Source of the DNA: Actinomycetes bacterium
GTDB taxonomy: Bacteria > Actinomycetota > Acidimicrobiia > Acidimicrobiales > Acidimicrobilacustridaceae
NCBI GenBank assembly: GCA_029782025.1
Contig: JAKOVR010000105.1
Coordinates: forward strand, 1-64,000
DNA length: 64,000 bases
Reading direction: 5' to 3'
In this document: positions 11,687 through 18,772 of the stretch, in pieces
Numbering within the stretch: the first letter of the stretch is position 1
Layout: the number at the start of each line of letters is the position of its first letter
Position numbers and translations under genes: made by a program
The notes under the pieces: generated by a model
Seen by the model: the letters and a program-made list of their open reading frames with translations, nothing else
The model's database searches: none
Told to the model about the DNA's origin: nothing

Positions 11687-12178
11687 ATGGCGACCGTGCA
11701 CACCCATCACCACGGCCCCTGCGACCACGACCAGCTCCCGCCGCCGCCGCTCGCCTCGCGCATGAAGGCGATCATCCCGCTGTGGGTCTGGCCCGTCGTG
11801 ATCGCCGGTGGAGCGATGGCGGCGTGCGTCTACACCTTCGCCAACGACCCCAACACCACCACCGGGGTGTACCCGCAGTGCCCGTTCAAGGCCTACACCG
11901 GCTGGGACTGCCCCGGCTGCGGGATGACCCGTGGCGTGTACGCGCTGATGAAGGGCGACCCGGTCAAGATGTTGAACCACAACATCCTGCTCGTCGTGCT
12001 GCTCCCGGCCATGCTCTACGGGTACCTGCGGTGGACCCTCCAGTCGTTCGGGCTGCGGGCGCCGAGGCCGATCCACCTCAAGCCGTGGCAGAGCATCGGG
12101 CTGGCCGTGTTCACGCTGGCCTTCTGGGTCGTGCGCAACGTGCCCGGCCCGCTGTCCTGGCTGAACTCGGTGGCCTGA
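11687..12178 (+). CDS. DUF2752 membrane protein
   Basis: This 163-residue protein has a His-rich N-terminus (residues 4-15 contain five His), then three predicted membrane helices. The DUF2752 hallmark is clear at about 84-102: CPFKAYTGWDCPGCGMTR, with three cysteines. The biochemical role of the family is not established. The ATG at 11687 follows TAGCGT by 6 bases. It is transcribed alone, divergent from the F420-type oxidoreductase gene, and ends in a possible terminator hairpin. The N-terminal His cluster could bind a metal, but that is speculation. Confidence 0.88.
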   Translation: MATVHTHHHGPCDHDQLPPPPLASRMKAIIPLWVWPVVIAGGAMAACVYTFANDPNTTTGVYPQCPFKAYTGWDCPGCGMTRGVYALMKGDPVKMLNHNILLVVLLPAMLYGYLRWTLQSFGLRAPRPIHLKPWQSIGLAVFTLAFWVVRNVPGPLSWLNSVA

Positions 12179-12195
12179 CCGGCCATCCGGTCTTT
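12177..12195 (+). terminator. short hairpin after DUF2752 gene
   Basis: GACCGG (12177-12182) and CCGGTC (12187-12192) form a perfect 6-bp stem with the loop CCAT, followed by TTT. It starts inside the TGA stop codon of the DUF2752 gene and lies between two convergent genes. The stem is short, so efficiency is uncertain. Confidence 0.4.
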
Positions 12196-12199
12196 CGCC

Positions 12200-12718
12200 T
12201 CAGTCGATCCGGCGCAGCCCGGACCGGTAGTGGCGGGCCCGTTCGAGGTACGACCACATGGCACCGGCGATGTGCATCGGGTCGACGGCGTTCTCCCGGA
12301 TCTTGGCCGGGACGCCGAGGGCCATCGCCCCGCTCGGCACCTCCATGCCGTTGGTGACCACCGCGTTGGAGCCGACCAGCGCGCCGGTGCGCACCACCGC
12401 TTCGTGGAGCACGATCGATCCGTTGCCCACCAGGGAGCGGTCCTCGATCGTGCACCCCTCGAGGTGCACGAGGTGGCCGATCACGCACTCCTCCCCGACC
12501 ACCGTCTCGAGGTGGAACGTGCAGTGCAGCACGCACCCGTCCTGGACCGACGTGCGGGCGCCGATGCGGATGGTGTTGTCGTCGGCCCGCAGCACGGCCC
12601 CGGGCCACACGCTGGCCTCCTCACCGAGCACGACCGAGCCGATGAGCACGGCGTCGGGATGGACGTAGGCCGTGGGGTGGATCTCGGGCACGCGGTCGCC
12701 GAGTGCATAGACGGGCAC
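12200..12718 (-). CDS. gamma-carbonic-anhydrase-like hexapeptide protein
   Basis: This 172-residue protein is a left-handed beta-helix of the gamma-carbonic anhydrase/YrdA-PaaY type, normally a trimer with a metal held by three His between subunits. His residues appear in CVLHCTFH and GHLVHLEGC; at the usual LHGC position the His is replaced by Glu and another His sits two residues earlier, so metal binding cannot be assumed to be standard. GTG at 12718 is chosen because it lies 2 bases after the flavin reductase stop and gives the normal family length; a longer reading frame would overlap that gene. It could be a hydratase or an inactive relative. Confidence 0.85.
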   Translation of the reverse strand: MPVYALGDRVPEIHPTAYVHPDAVLIGSVVLGEEASVWPGAVLRADDNTIRIGARTSVQDGCVLHCTFHLETVVGEECVIGHLVHLEGCTIEDRSLVGNGSIVLHEAVVRTGALVGSNAVVTNGMEVPSGAMALGVPAKIRENAVDPMHIAGAMWSYLERARHYRSGLRRID

Positions 12719-12720
12719 GG

Positions 12721-13221
12721 TCAGACCTCGAACCGTCCGTAACCGCCCCGGAAGAACACGAGCGGTCCGCCCTCCCGGTCGACCTCGAGGTCCGTCACCC
12801 GACCGATGACGACGTCGTGGTCGCCCGACGCCACCACCTGCTCGATGGTGCAGTCGATGTGGGCGAGCGCACCGTCGAGCCGGGGGCACCCGTTGCCGCT
12901 GCGTCCCCAGCCGACCTCGCCGAACTTGTCGTCGGACTTCCCGGCGAACACCCGGCAGACCGCCTCCTGATCCGCGGCCAGGACGTTGACGCAGAACGTG
13001 CCGGTGGCCCGGATCTTGGGCCAGGTCGAGCTCTGCTGCCCGGCGCAGAACAGCACCAACGGCGGATCGAGCGACACCGACGCGAAGCTGCCGACGGCGA
13101 ACCCGATCGGCCCGCCGTCGTCGACGCTCGTGATGACCGTGACCCCGGTGGGGAAATGGCCGAGGACCTGGCGGAACTTGGCTGCGTCGAACGCGGTCTC
13201 GTGGGTGCTGTCGTCGGCCAC
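12721..13221 (-). CDS. flavin reductase domain protein (FMN-binding)
   Basis: This 166-residue protein is a flavin reductase-like split-barrel protein. FRQVLGHFPTGVTVIT near the N-terminus, SFASVSLDPPLVLFC and the FCVNVLA stretch are typical; such proteins bind FMN or FAD and either feed reduced flavin to a monooxygenase or act alone. GTG at 13221 is preferred to the upstream ATG (13254) because AGGAGCCCC precedes it and the promoter -10 box at 13253-13258 overlaps the ATG. It is followed after 2 bases by the gamma-carbonic-anhydrase-like gene. No partner oxygenase is adjacent. Confidence 0.88.
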   Translation of the reverse strand: MADDSTHETAFDAAKFRQVLGHFPTGVTVITSVDDGGPIGFAVGSFASVSLDPPLVLFCAGQQSSTWPKIRATGTFCVNVLAADQEAVCRVFAGKSDDKFGEVGWGRSGNGCPRLDGALAHIDCTIEQVVASGDHDVVIGRVTDLEVDREGGPLVFFRGGYGRFEV

Positions 13222-13252
13222 GGGGCTCCTCCCGGCGGTGGGTCGGAGCGCC

Positions 13253-13281
13253 ATGCTACGGAGCGGCGCCGGCCTTGTCAG
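13253..13281 (-). promoter_or_regulatory. sigma70-type promoter of the flavin reductase gene
   Basis: On the minus strand CTGACA (13281-13276) and TAGCAT (13258-13253) are separated by exactly 17 bases. Transcription would begin about 7 bases further on and the leader would carry GGGAGGAG before the GTG at 13221. Confidence 0.55.
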
Positions 13282-13297
13282 AACCCGGTCGGCCCGG

Positions 13298-14224
13298 TCA
13301 GACCTGGCTGAGCTGACGGTCGAGCCGGGCGGCGGCGCCGAGCTGCACGGTGAGGCCCTCGCTGGCGGCGATCACCTCGACCACGTTGGTCCCGTCGGCG
13401 GCGCGGCAGACGTACGCGTGGAGCTCGTCGAGCACCTCGTCACCGTGGGCGGGATCGTGGTGGAACAGGACGAGGCGCTTCACCCCGGCCTCCTGGGCCA
13501 CGGCCAGGGCGTAGTCGACCGAGCAGTGGCCCCACGTCGACTTCAAGAGGAACTCATCGGCGGTGTACTGCGAGTCGTGGATGAGCAGGTCGGCGCCCTG
13601 GCACAGCTCGAGCACCCGGGGATCGATGCGGTGGCTGCCGTCCTGGGGCTGCTGGTGGTCGGGGATGTACGCCACCGACAGGCCGGCGTGCTCGATGCGG
13701 TAGCCCACGGTGGGGCCGACGTGGGGGACGCCCCGCACGTGGACCGTGGCGCCGCCGATCTCGTGGACGCCGTCGTCGACGGTGTGGAAGCGGAACTGCC
13801 CGGGCAGGTCGCCGAGACGGACCGGGAAATACGGGGGCTTCATGAACCCCTCGAAGACCTCCTCCAGCGGCTCGTCGTCCTCCTGGCGCGGGGCGTAGAT
13901 GTCCATCTGGGAGCCGGGGATCAGCGACGGCACGAAGAAGGGCAGGCCCTGCACGTGGTCCCAGTGGAGGTGGGTGACGAGCGCGTGGCCGCGGAAGGAT
14001 CCGTCGTGGGGCAGGGTCTCGCCCCAGAAGCGCAGCCCGGTCCCCATGTCGAGCACGATGGGGTCGAGCCCGTCGGCCTCCACGGCGACGCACGCGGTGT
14101 TCCCGCCGTAGCGCTGGTTCGCTTCGCACGGGCACGGCGTGGAGCCGCGTACGCCGAAGAAGGTCACGTTCAAGGTCGGTGCACCCCCCGGTGACGGTTC
14201 CCCTGGTCTCTTGAGCGTAGCCAT
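13298..14224 (-). CDS. MBL-fold metallohydrolase
   Basis: This 308-residue protein has the metallo-beta-lactamase fold. The metal motif HLHWDH is at about residue 86-91, with further ligands in PHVG, HDSQ and a C-terminal LFHHDP. The N-terminal NVTFFGVRGSTPCPCEANQRYGGNT resembles the PqsE/RNase Z-like group of MBL proteins that act on phosphodiesters or small esters; the substrate is unknown. It ends just upstream of the flavin reductase promoter, so it is probably a separate transcript. The ATG at 14224 is used, although the conserved domain begins about 18 residues later. Confidence 0.88.
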   Translation of the reverse strand: MATLKRPGEPSPGGAPTLNVTFFGVRGSTPCPCEANQRYGGNTACVAVEADGLDPIVLDMGTGLRFWGETLPHDGSFRGHALVTHLHWDHVQGLPFFVPSLIPGSQMDIYAPRQEDDEPLEEVFEGFMKPPYFPVRLGDLPGQFRFHTVDDGVHEIGGATVHVRGVPHVGPTVGYRIEHAGLSVAYIPDHQQPQDGSHRIDPRVLELCQGADLLIHDSQYTADEFLLKSTWGHCSVDYALAVAQEAGVKRLVLFHHDPAHGDEVLDELHAYVCRAADGTNVVEVIAASEGLTVQLGAAARLDRQLSQV

Positions 14225-14297
14225 CGGGCGGTTGGTCTGTCGCCCTTATGTGACAAGCGTCTCAACCCGTTCGGCCGGTCGGTTCGCGGGCGCCGGG

Positions 14298-14303
14298 TAG
14301 GGT
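14298..14303 (+). promoter_or_regulatory. leaderless -10 element (TAGGGT)
   Basis: TAGGGT ends 8 bases before the ATG of the alpha/beta hydrolase gene; no ribosome binding site fits in between. Confidence 0.45.
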
Positions 14304-14311
14304 GCGCGCCC

Positions 14312-15187
14312 ATGGCCGAGATCGCACAGCACCACGGCGAGGTGAACGGGATCGAGTTCGCCTGGCTCGAAGCCGGGCCGCCCGACGGCCCGCTCGCCCT
14401 CTGCCTCCACGGCTTCCCCGACACCCCGGAAGGCTGGCGCCCGCTGCTCCACGCCCTCGCCGACCAGGGCCACCACGCCATCGCCCCGTGGGCGCGCGGC
14501 TACGCCCCCACCGCGGTCCCCGCCGACGGCCTGTCGCCGATCGGCGCGTGGGTGGCCGACGCCATCGCCTTCCACGACCGCTTCGGCGCCGGTCAGCCCG
14601 GCGTGATCGTCGGCCACGACTGGGGGGCGATCACCACCTACGGCGCGGCGTCGATGGAAGCCGACCGGTGGCGCGCCGTCGTCACCGCCTCGGTGCCACC
14701 GACGGCGGTCATGGCCACCCGCCTCCTCGACTACGCGCAGGTGAGGGCCTTCTGGTACCAGTACGTCTTCCTGCAGCCCACGGCCGAGCTGATCGTCGCC
14801 AACAACGACCTCGCGTTCATCGCCGGGCTGTGGGCCGACTGGTCACCGGGCTACGACGCCACCGCCGTCCTCCCTGCCGTGAAGGCGGCACTCGCGCCCG
14901 GGCCGAACCTCACGGCCGCCCTGAGCACCTACCGCGCCACGTACGACTTCTCGCTGCAGGGCGAGTGGATCAACCACGCCGCCGCCATGCTGTCCCCCCA
15001 CCCGCAACGCACCCTGTACCTGCACGGTGACGCCGACGGGTGCGTGCCCGACCTCGACCTCGACCAGGTGCTCGCCGTCCTCTCGGCCGGCTCCCGCACC
15101 GAGCTGATCGAGGGCGCTGGTCACTTCCTCCAGTACGAGCGGCCCGACGCGGTGACCAGCGCCGTTCTCGCCTTCATCGACGGCTGA
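14312..15187 (+). CDS. alpha/beta hydrolase, epoxide-hydrolase-like
   Basis: This 291-residue protein is an alpha/beta hydrolase of the epoxide hydrolase/haloalkane dehalogenase type. HGFPDTPEGW forms the oxyanion region, the nucleophile is the Asp in GHDWGA, the acid is probably Asp in GDADGCVP and the base is His in GAGHFLQYERPD. With Asp as nucleophile and HGFPD, epoxide hydrolysis is the likeliest reaction, but substrate is not visible. Start at 14312 is supported by the TAGGGT element. It stands alone and converges on mutY. Confidence 0.87.
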   Translation: MAEIAQHHGEVNGIEFAWLEAGPPDGPLALCLHGFPDTPEGWRPLLHALADQGHHAIAPWARGYAPTAVPADGLSPIGAWVADAIAFHDRFGAGQPGVIVGHDWGAITTYGAASMEADRWRAVVTASVPPTAVMATRLLDYAQVRAFWYQYVFLQPTAELIVANNDLAFIAGLWADWSPGYDATAVLPAVKAALAPGPNLTAALSTYRATYDFSLQGEWINHAAAMLSPHPQRTLYLHGDADGCVPDLDLDQVLAVLSAGSRTELIEGAGHFLQYERPDAVTSAVLAFIDG

Positions 15188-15206
15188 CCCCGGCCGCGGC
15201 GACCCC

Positions 15207-16076
15207 TCACCGAGCGGCGTCGGGCCACACCAGGGCCCGGTCGGCGTCCCAGGCCGCCAGCCCGTCGGCCACCAGCCCCGCCGCCACCCGTGCCGCCCGG
15301 GCGGGGTCGTCCGGCCACCCCGCGGCGCCGGCCAGGCCGCCGGCCGGCACGCGGCCCGCGGCCCGCAGCGCGTCGACGAGCCGGCCCCGGCCCTGCCGGT
15401 CGGACCCCTCGAAGCGGGACTGGCCGCCGGCCACCCCGGCGCTGCCGTCGGCCGGATCGTCGCCCTCCCCCCGCCAGGCACACCAGCGAGCCACCGGGCA
15501 GTTGCCACACTTCGGTGCCCGCCGGGCGCACGGCCCGGCCCCCAGGTCGAACAGGGCCTGGTTCCAGCGCCATCCCGCCCCCGACGGCACGGCGGCGTCG
15601 GCGAGGCGTTGGACCTCGGACGGCCGGAGGCGGCGGCCCTCCCAGCGGGCCAGCACCCGCCCGACGTTGGTGTCGACCACGCCGACGTCATGCTCGAAGG
15701 CGAAGGCGAGGACGGCCCGGGCCGTGTACGGCCCGACCCCGGGCAGGGACAGGAGGGCGCCGAGCTCGGCCGGGAACCGGCCGCCGTGGGCCTCGACCAC
15801 CGAGGCGGCGGCGCGGTGCAGGTCCCGGGCCCGGCGGTTGTACCCGAGGCCGGCCCACAGCCCGAGCACCTCCGCCAGCGGTGCGGCGGCGCAGGCGGCC
15901 GGGTCGGGGAAGCGCTCGAGGAAGGCCTCGTACCGCGGCACCACGCGGGCCACCTGGGTCTGCTGCAGCATCACCTCCGAGACGAGGACGGCCCACGGGT
16001 CCCGCGTCCGGCGCCACGGGAGGTCGCGGGCCTGGCGCTCCCACCATCGGAGCAGGGCACGCTGGCGCGGGGTCAC
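15207..16076 (-). CDS. mutY: A/G-specific adenine glycosylase MutY
   Basis: This 289-residue enzyme removes adenine mispaired with 8-oxoguanine. It shows the catalytic Glu in SEVMLQQTQV, the helix-hairpin-helix LPGVGPYTARAV with the following VVDTNV Asp, and a [4Fe-4S] site C-x6-C-x2-C-x5-C (CARRAPKCGNCPVARWC). The C-terminus is short, with the FEGSDRQGRGRLVDAL stretch common in actinobacterial MutY, and lacks a full Nudix-like domain. GTG at 16076 overlaps the methyltransferase stop by 4 bases (GTGA), which fixes the start. It is the last gene of the MaoC-SGNH-methyltransferase-mutY run. Confidence 0.92.
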   Translation of the reverse strand: MTPRQRALLRWWERQARDLPWRRTRDPWAVLVSEVMLQQTQVARVVPRYEAFLERFPDPAACAAAPLAEVLGLWAGLGYNRRARDLHRAAASVVEAHGGRFPAELGALLSLPGVGPYTARAVLAFAFEHDVGVVDTNVGRVLARWEGRRLRPSEVQRLADAAVPSGAGWRWNQALFDLGAGPCARRAPKCGNCPVARWCAWRGEGDDPADGSAGVAGGQSRFEGSDRQGRGRLVDALRAAGRVPAGGLAGAAGWPDDPARAARVAAGLVADGLAAWDADRALVWPDAAR

Positions 16077-16849
16077 GCTCGACGGGCCCGGAACAGCGTG
16101 GTGACGTAGGGGAACCCGAACGAGGGGCGACCGGCCAGGTCCGGATGGGTGGTCACGAGGGCCCGCACCCGGTCGAACAGCGCCGCCTGCGCCGGCGGGG
16201 CGAGGGTGGCCACCACCGACACGGACGCGGTGCGGGCGACGAGCAGGTCCTCGTCCATGTCCTGCATCCACGTCGTGTCCCATCGCCCCGCATCGGTGAA
16301 GCCGGCGGCGGCGGCCAGCACGGCCTGCCAATCGGTCCGCCAGTACGCATCGAACGGTTGGCTCGGGGTGGCGGCCCGGAGCAGGTCGTCCCAGGCCGAG
16401 ACCCACGGGACCCGCCGGTCGCGGGTGTTCCACACCAGGGCCACGGACCCGCCGGGTCGGAGGACCCGGGCGATCTCCGCCAGCGCCGCCGAGCGGTCGA
16501 ACCAGTGGAAGGCCTGGGCCACCGTCACGAGGTCGACCGACCCGTCGGGCCACGGGATCGCCTCGGCCGTGCCGTCGAGGACCGTCGCGGTCGGCACGGC
16601 CGCGGCGAGGAGCTGCCGCATGGCCGCCACGGGCTCGACCGCGACCACCGACGCGCCGGTGTCGGCCAGCCGCCGTGTCAGCTTGCCGGTGCCGGCCGCG
16701 AGGTCGAGCACGGTCCGGCCGGCCCCCAGCCCGGCGCCCCGCGCCAGTTCGGCGACGAGATCCGACGGGTAGCCGGGCCGGGCGCGCTCGTACACCTCCG
16801 CGCCGGCGCCGAACCCCGCCGCCGCCCGAGGATCGACGCCCGCCGTCAG
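16073..16849 (-). CDS. class I SAM-dependent methyltransferase (possible CTG start)
   Basis: This protein is a class I methyltransferase: FGAGAEVYERARPGYP at the N-terminus, the SAM-binding VLDLAAGTGKLTRRL, then DGTAEAIPWPDGSVDLVTVAQAFHWF. The N-terminal motif belongs to the family, yet no ATG, GTG or TTG precedes it in frame. The CTG at 16849 overlaps the upstream stop as CTGA, the same 4-base arrangement as the ATGA and GTGA junctions elsewhere, and gives 258 residues. A GTG at 16795 would remove the first conserved residues. The acceptor substrate is unknown. Confidence 0.8.
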   Translation of the reverse strand: MTAGVDPRAAAGFGAGAEVYERARPGYPSDLVAELARGAGLGAGRTVLDLAAGTGKLTRRLADTGASVVAVEPVAAMRQLLAAAVPTATVLDGTAEAIPWPDGSVDLVTVAQAFHWFDRSAALAEIARVLRPGGSVALVWNTRDRRVPWVSAWDDLLRAATPSQPFDAYWRTDWQAVLAAAAGFTDAGRWDTTWMQDMDEDLLVARTASVSVVATLAPPAQAALFDRVRALVTTHPDLAGRPSFGFPYVTTLFRARRA

Positions 16850-17760
16850 GGTGCGTCGCCCTTGATCGTGCCCTTGGCCTCCTTGGGCATCAGGGGCTCC
16901 TCGTCGGTGGGGTGCTCGACCTTGTAGAGCCGCCACTGCACGACCGGCAGCACCGTCCGGGCCCACAGGGCGTAGCCCTCGTCGTTGGGGTGGTAGTGGT
17001 CGGCGGCGAAGTAGCGGTCGGGCTCGGCCGAGAACGCCGGACCGGTGAAGTCGGCGATGTTGACGTAGTCGGCGTCGTGGTCGCGCATGGCTTCGACCAC
17101 GGCGTCGTACGTGCCACCCCGCCAACCGGCGACGAACCGGAGCGGCTGGGGAAGGCGTGTGGCCGACCCGAGGTCGGGCACCCCCAGCACGATCACCGCG
17201 GTGCCGGTGACCAGCTGGTTGAGGATGGCGAGGTAGGCGTTGCGGAAGGCATTGACGCGCGTGAGGTGGGTGACGTCGTTGGCCCCGACGTCGATGACCA
17301 CCATGTCGGGCAGCGGGCCGGCGGCCAGCAGGGCGGGCAGCTGGCGCTCGAGGACGTCCTCGACGCGGGCCCCCGACACTGCGTACGACGACAGCTCGAC
17401 GGTGCGCCCGGGACCGAGGCCGCAGGCCACGAGCACGGGAAGGGTCCGGGCCGGCGACGAGGCGCCGACGCCCGCGGCCGTGGAGTCGCCGAGCCAGGCC
17501 ATCCGCACCGGGCGGGGCGACGGGCCGAGGTCGACCCGGCGCCCGCCGGCGAGGACGAGGTTGGCCGGTGCCGGCGCCGTGCCGCCGCACGACGCCGGAT
17601 CGCCTGGGGCGAAGCGACCCGAACCGGTGAAGGTGGTGGTCTCCTCGACCTTGGGCCCGCTCGCCGCCACCTGGGCCTCGACGAAGAGCAGCACCAGGAA
17701 CGCGACAGGGAGGGCCGCCGCCGTGAAGAGCACCGAGCGCCGGCGGACCCGTTGCCTCAT
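16846..17760 (-). CDS. secreted/anchored SGNH (GDSL) hydrolase
   Basis: This 304-residue protein has an N-terminal membrane anchor (residues 9-28) and a single SGNH hydrolase domain. Block I is LGDSTAAG with the nucleophile Ser, block III is VIDVGANDVT, and the catalytic Asp/His pair is in DHYHPNDEGY. These enzymes hydrolyse esters such as acetyl groups on polysaccharides or lipids, here outside the membrane. The start is the ATG at 17760, 19 bases after the MaoC-like gene. The C-terminal tail is Lys/Glu-rich. The specific ester is unknown. Confidence 0.88.
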   Translation of the reverse strand: MRQRVRRRSVLFTAAALPVAFLVLLFVEAQVAASGPKVEETTTFTGSGRFAPGDPASCGGTAPAPANLVLAGGRRVDLGPSPRPVRMAWLGDSTAAGVGASSPARTLPVLVACGLGPGRTVELSSYAVSGARVEDVLERQLPALLAAGPLPDMVVIDVGANDVTHLTRVNAFRNAYLAILNQLVTGTAVIVLGVPDLGSATRLPQPLRFVAGWRGGTYDAVVEAMRDHDADYVNIADFTGPAFSAEPDRYFAADHYHPNDEGYALWARTVLPVVQWRLYKVEHPTDEEPLMPKEAKGTIKGDAP

Positions 17761-17779
17761 GACCGGCGCGGCCCGCCGC

Positions 17780-18295
17780 TCACTCGCCGGCGAAGACGTC
17801 GTCGCCGTAGGGGTACCGCCGCGGCGGCGCCTGGTCGCGCTTCCAGACCATCACCCGACGGCGGAAGTAGCAGACCTCCTCCTCGCGCTGGTTGATCCCC
17901 TTGGTCTCGACGGCGACGATGCCCCGCTTGCCGTCCGAGGTCTCCTTCTTGTCGAGCACCTTGGTGACGGCGTAGATGGTGTCGCCGTGGAAGGTGGGCT
18001 TGGCGTGCTTGAGCGTCTCGATCTCGAGGTTGGCCACGGCCGAACCGCTGACGTCGGGCACGCTCATCCCGAGGACGATCGAGTACACGAGGTTGCCGAC
18101 CACGACGTTCTTCTTGTGGACGGTCTCGTTCTCGGCGAACCACTCGTTGGTGTGCAACGGGTGGTGGTTCATCGTGATCATGCAGAAGAGGTGGTCGTCG
18201 TACTCGGTGATCGTCTTGCCGGGCCAGTGCCGGTAGACGTCGCCGATCTCGAAGTCCTCGTAGTAACGGCCGAAGGGGCGATCCAGCGTGGTCAC
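17780..18295 (-). CDS. MaoC-family dehydratase
   Basis: This 171-residue hot-dog-fold protein resembles R-specific enoyl-CoA hydratases and mesaconyl/beta-methylmalyl-CoA dehydratases of the MaoC group. FGRYYEDFEIGDVYRH at the start and the TITEYDDHLFCMITMNHHPLH region contain the expected Asp and His. GTG at 18295 is chosen because AGAAAGG precedes it by 8 bases; a GTG at 18304 is also in frame. Together with the acyl-CoA dehydrogenase at 18773, it suggests acyl-CoA metabolism, but the two are on opposite strands and separated by the zinc-ribbon gene. Confidence 0.87.
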   Translation of the reverse strand: MTTLDRPFGRYYEDFEIGDVYRHWPGKTITEYDDHLFCMITMNHHPLHTNEWFAENETVHKKNVVVGNLVYSIVLGMSVPDVSGSAVANLEIETLKHAKPTFHGDTIYAVTKVLDKKETSDGKRGIVAVETKGINQREEEVCYFRRRVMVWKRDQAPPRRYPYGDDVFAGE

Positions 18296-18408
18296 GCCTG
18301 ACACCTTTCTCGTGCGCGGTCGAGGCCGCGGCGGTCGGGAACGGCGGCAGCCTAGGCCCACCGGGGCCCGCGCCCACGACCGGGCGTCAGGGCTGCGTCA
18401 GGGCCGGG

Positions 18409-18636
18409 TCAGGGCTGGGTCGAGGCCGGGTCGACGTCCACGGCGTTGGTGCCGGCGACGTTGGTGCCGGCGGCCCGCACGCCGAACGCGCTCAGGGCGC
18501 AGTCGATGCAGAGCGGCGGCCGTCCCCGTCCGTAGGCGTACACGAGGCAGTGGTCGCAGAACTCCTCGCCACAGGCCCGGCAGGTCCCGTGCGCCGCCTC
18601 ATCGTGTCGGTGGCAACGGCCCGGCGCATCGGTCAC
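18409..18636 (-). CDS. small zinc-ribbon (B-box-like) protein
   Basis: This 75-residue protein is dominated by a B-box-like zinc motif: CHRH near residue 8, CRAC, CDHC and CIDC, enough for two zinc ions. The C-terminus is Ala/Thr-rich. GTG at 18636 is preferred to ATG at 18672 because TACCGT (18648-18643 on the minus strand) lies 6 bases upstream, the leaderless spacing seen throughout, and because the protein then begins just before the zinc motif. It is divergent from the acyl-CoA dehydrogenase gene. In other proteins this motif sits at the N-terminus of membrane proteins; here it is alone. Confidence 0.65.
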   Translation of the reverse strand: MTDAPGRCHRHDEAAHGTCRACGEEFCDHCLVYAYGRGRPPLCIDCALSAFGVRAAGTNVAGTNAVDVDPASTQP

Positions 18637-18713
18637 GAAAGCACGGTACGAAACCCCATGTGACACGTGCATGAGTCGGATGGATCATTACGAATCAGTT
18701 TCAGGATTCTTGA

Positions 18714-18731
18714 GGGAACCGAGACGTTCCC
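18714..18731. promoter_or_regulatory. inverted repeat upstream of acyl-CoA dehydrogenase gene
   Basis: GGGAAC and GTTCCC form perfect 6-base arms around a 6-base spacer. The site lies 42 bases before the ATG at 18773 and 28 bases before a TAACCT -10 element (18760-18765), so an activator or repressor could bind at or above the -35 position. Confidence 0.45.
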
Positions 18732-18772
18732 GGATATGAGCACCGGAGCTACCTCCCGGTAACCTCGGCGCC

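Noticed and set aside
12200-12889. Longer N-terminus for the gamma-CA-like protein
   Set aside because: The extra residues are Arg/Pro-rich and overlap the flavin reductase gene; GTG at 12718 gives the family length.
18295-18310. GGTGTCAGG before the MaoC-like gene as a third copy of the 20-bp operator
   Set aside because: Only one half-site matches the sequence at 59888; the other half is absent, so chance is likely.
18710-18738. TTGAGG-17-GATATG as promoter of the acyl-CoA dehydrogenase gene
   Set aside because: The -10 match is weak and TAACCT at 18760-18765 fits the leaderless spacing used elsewhere in the window.
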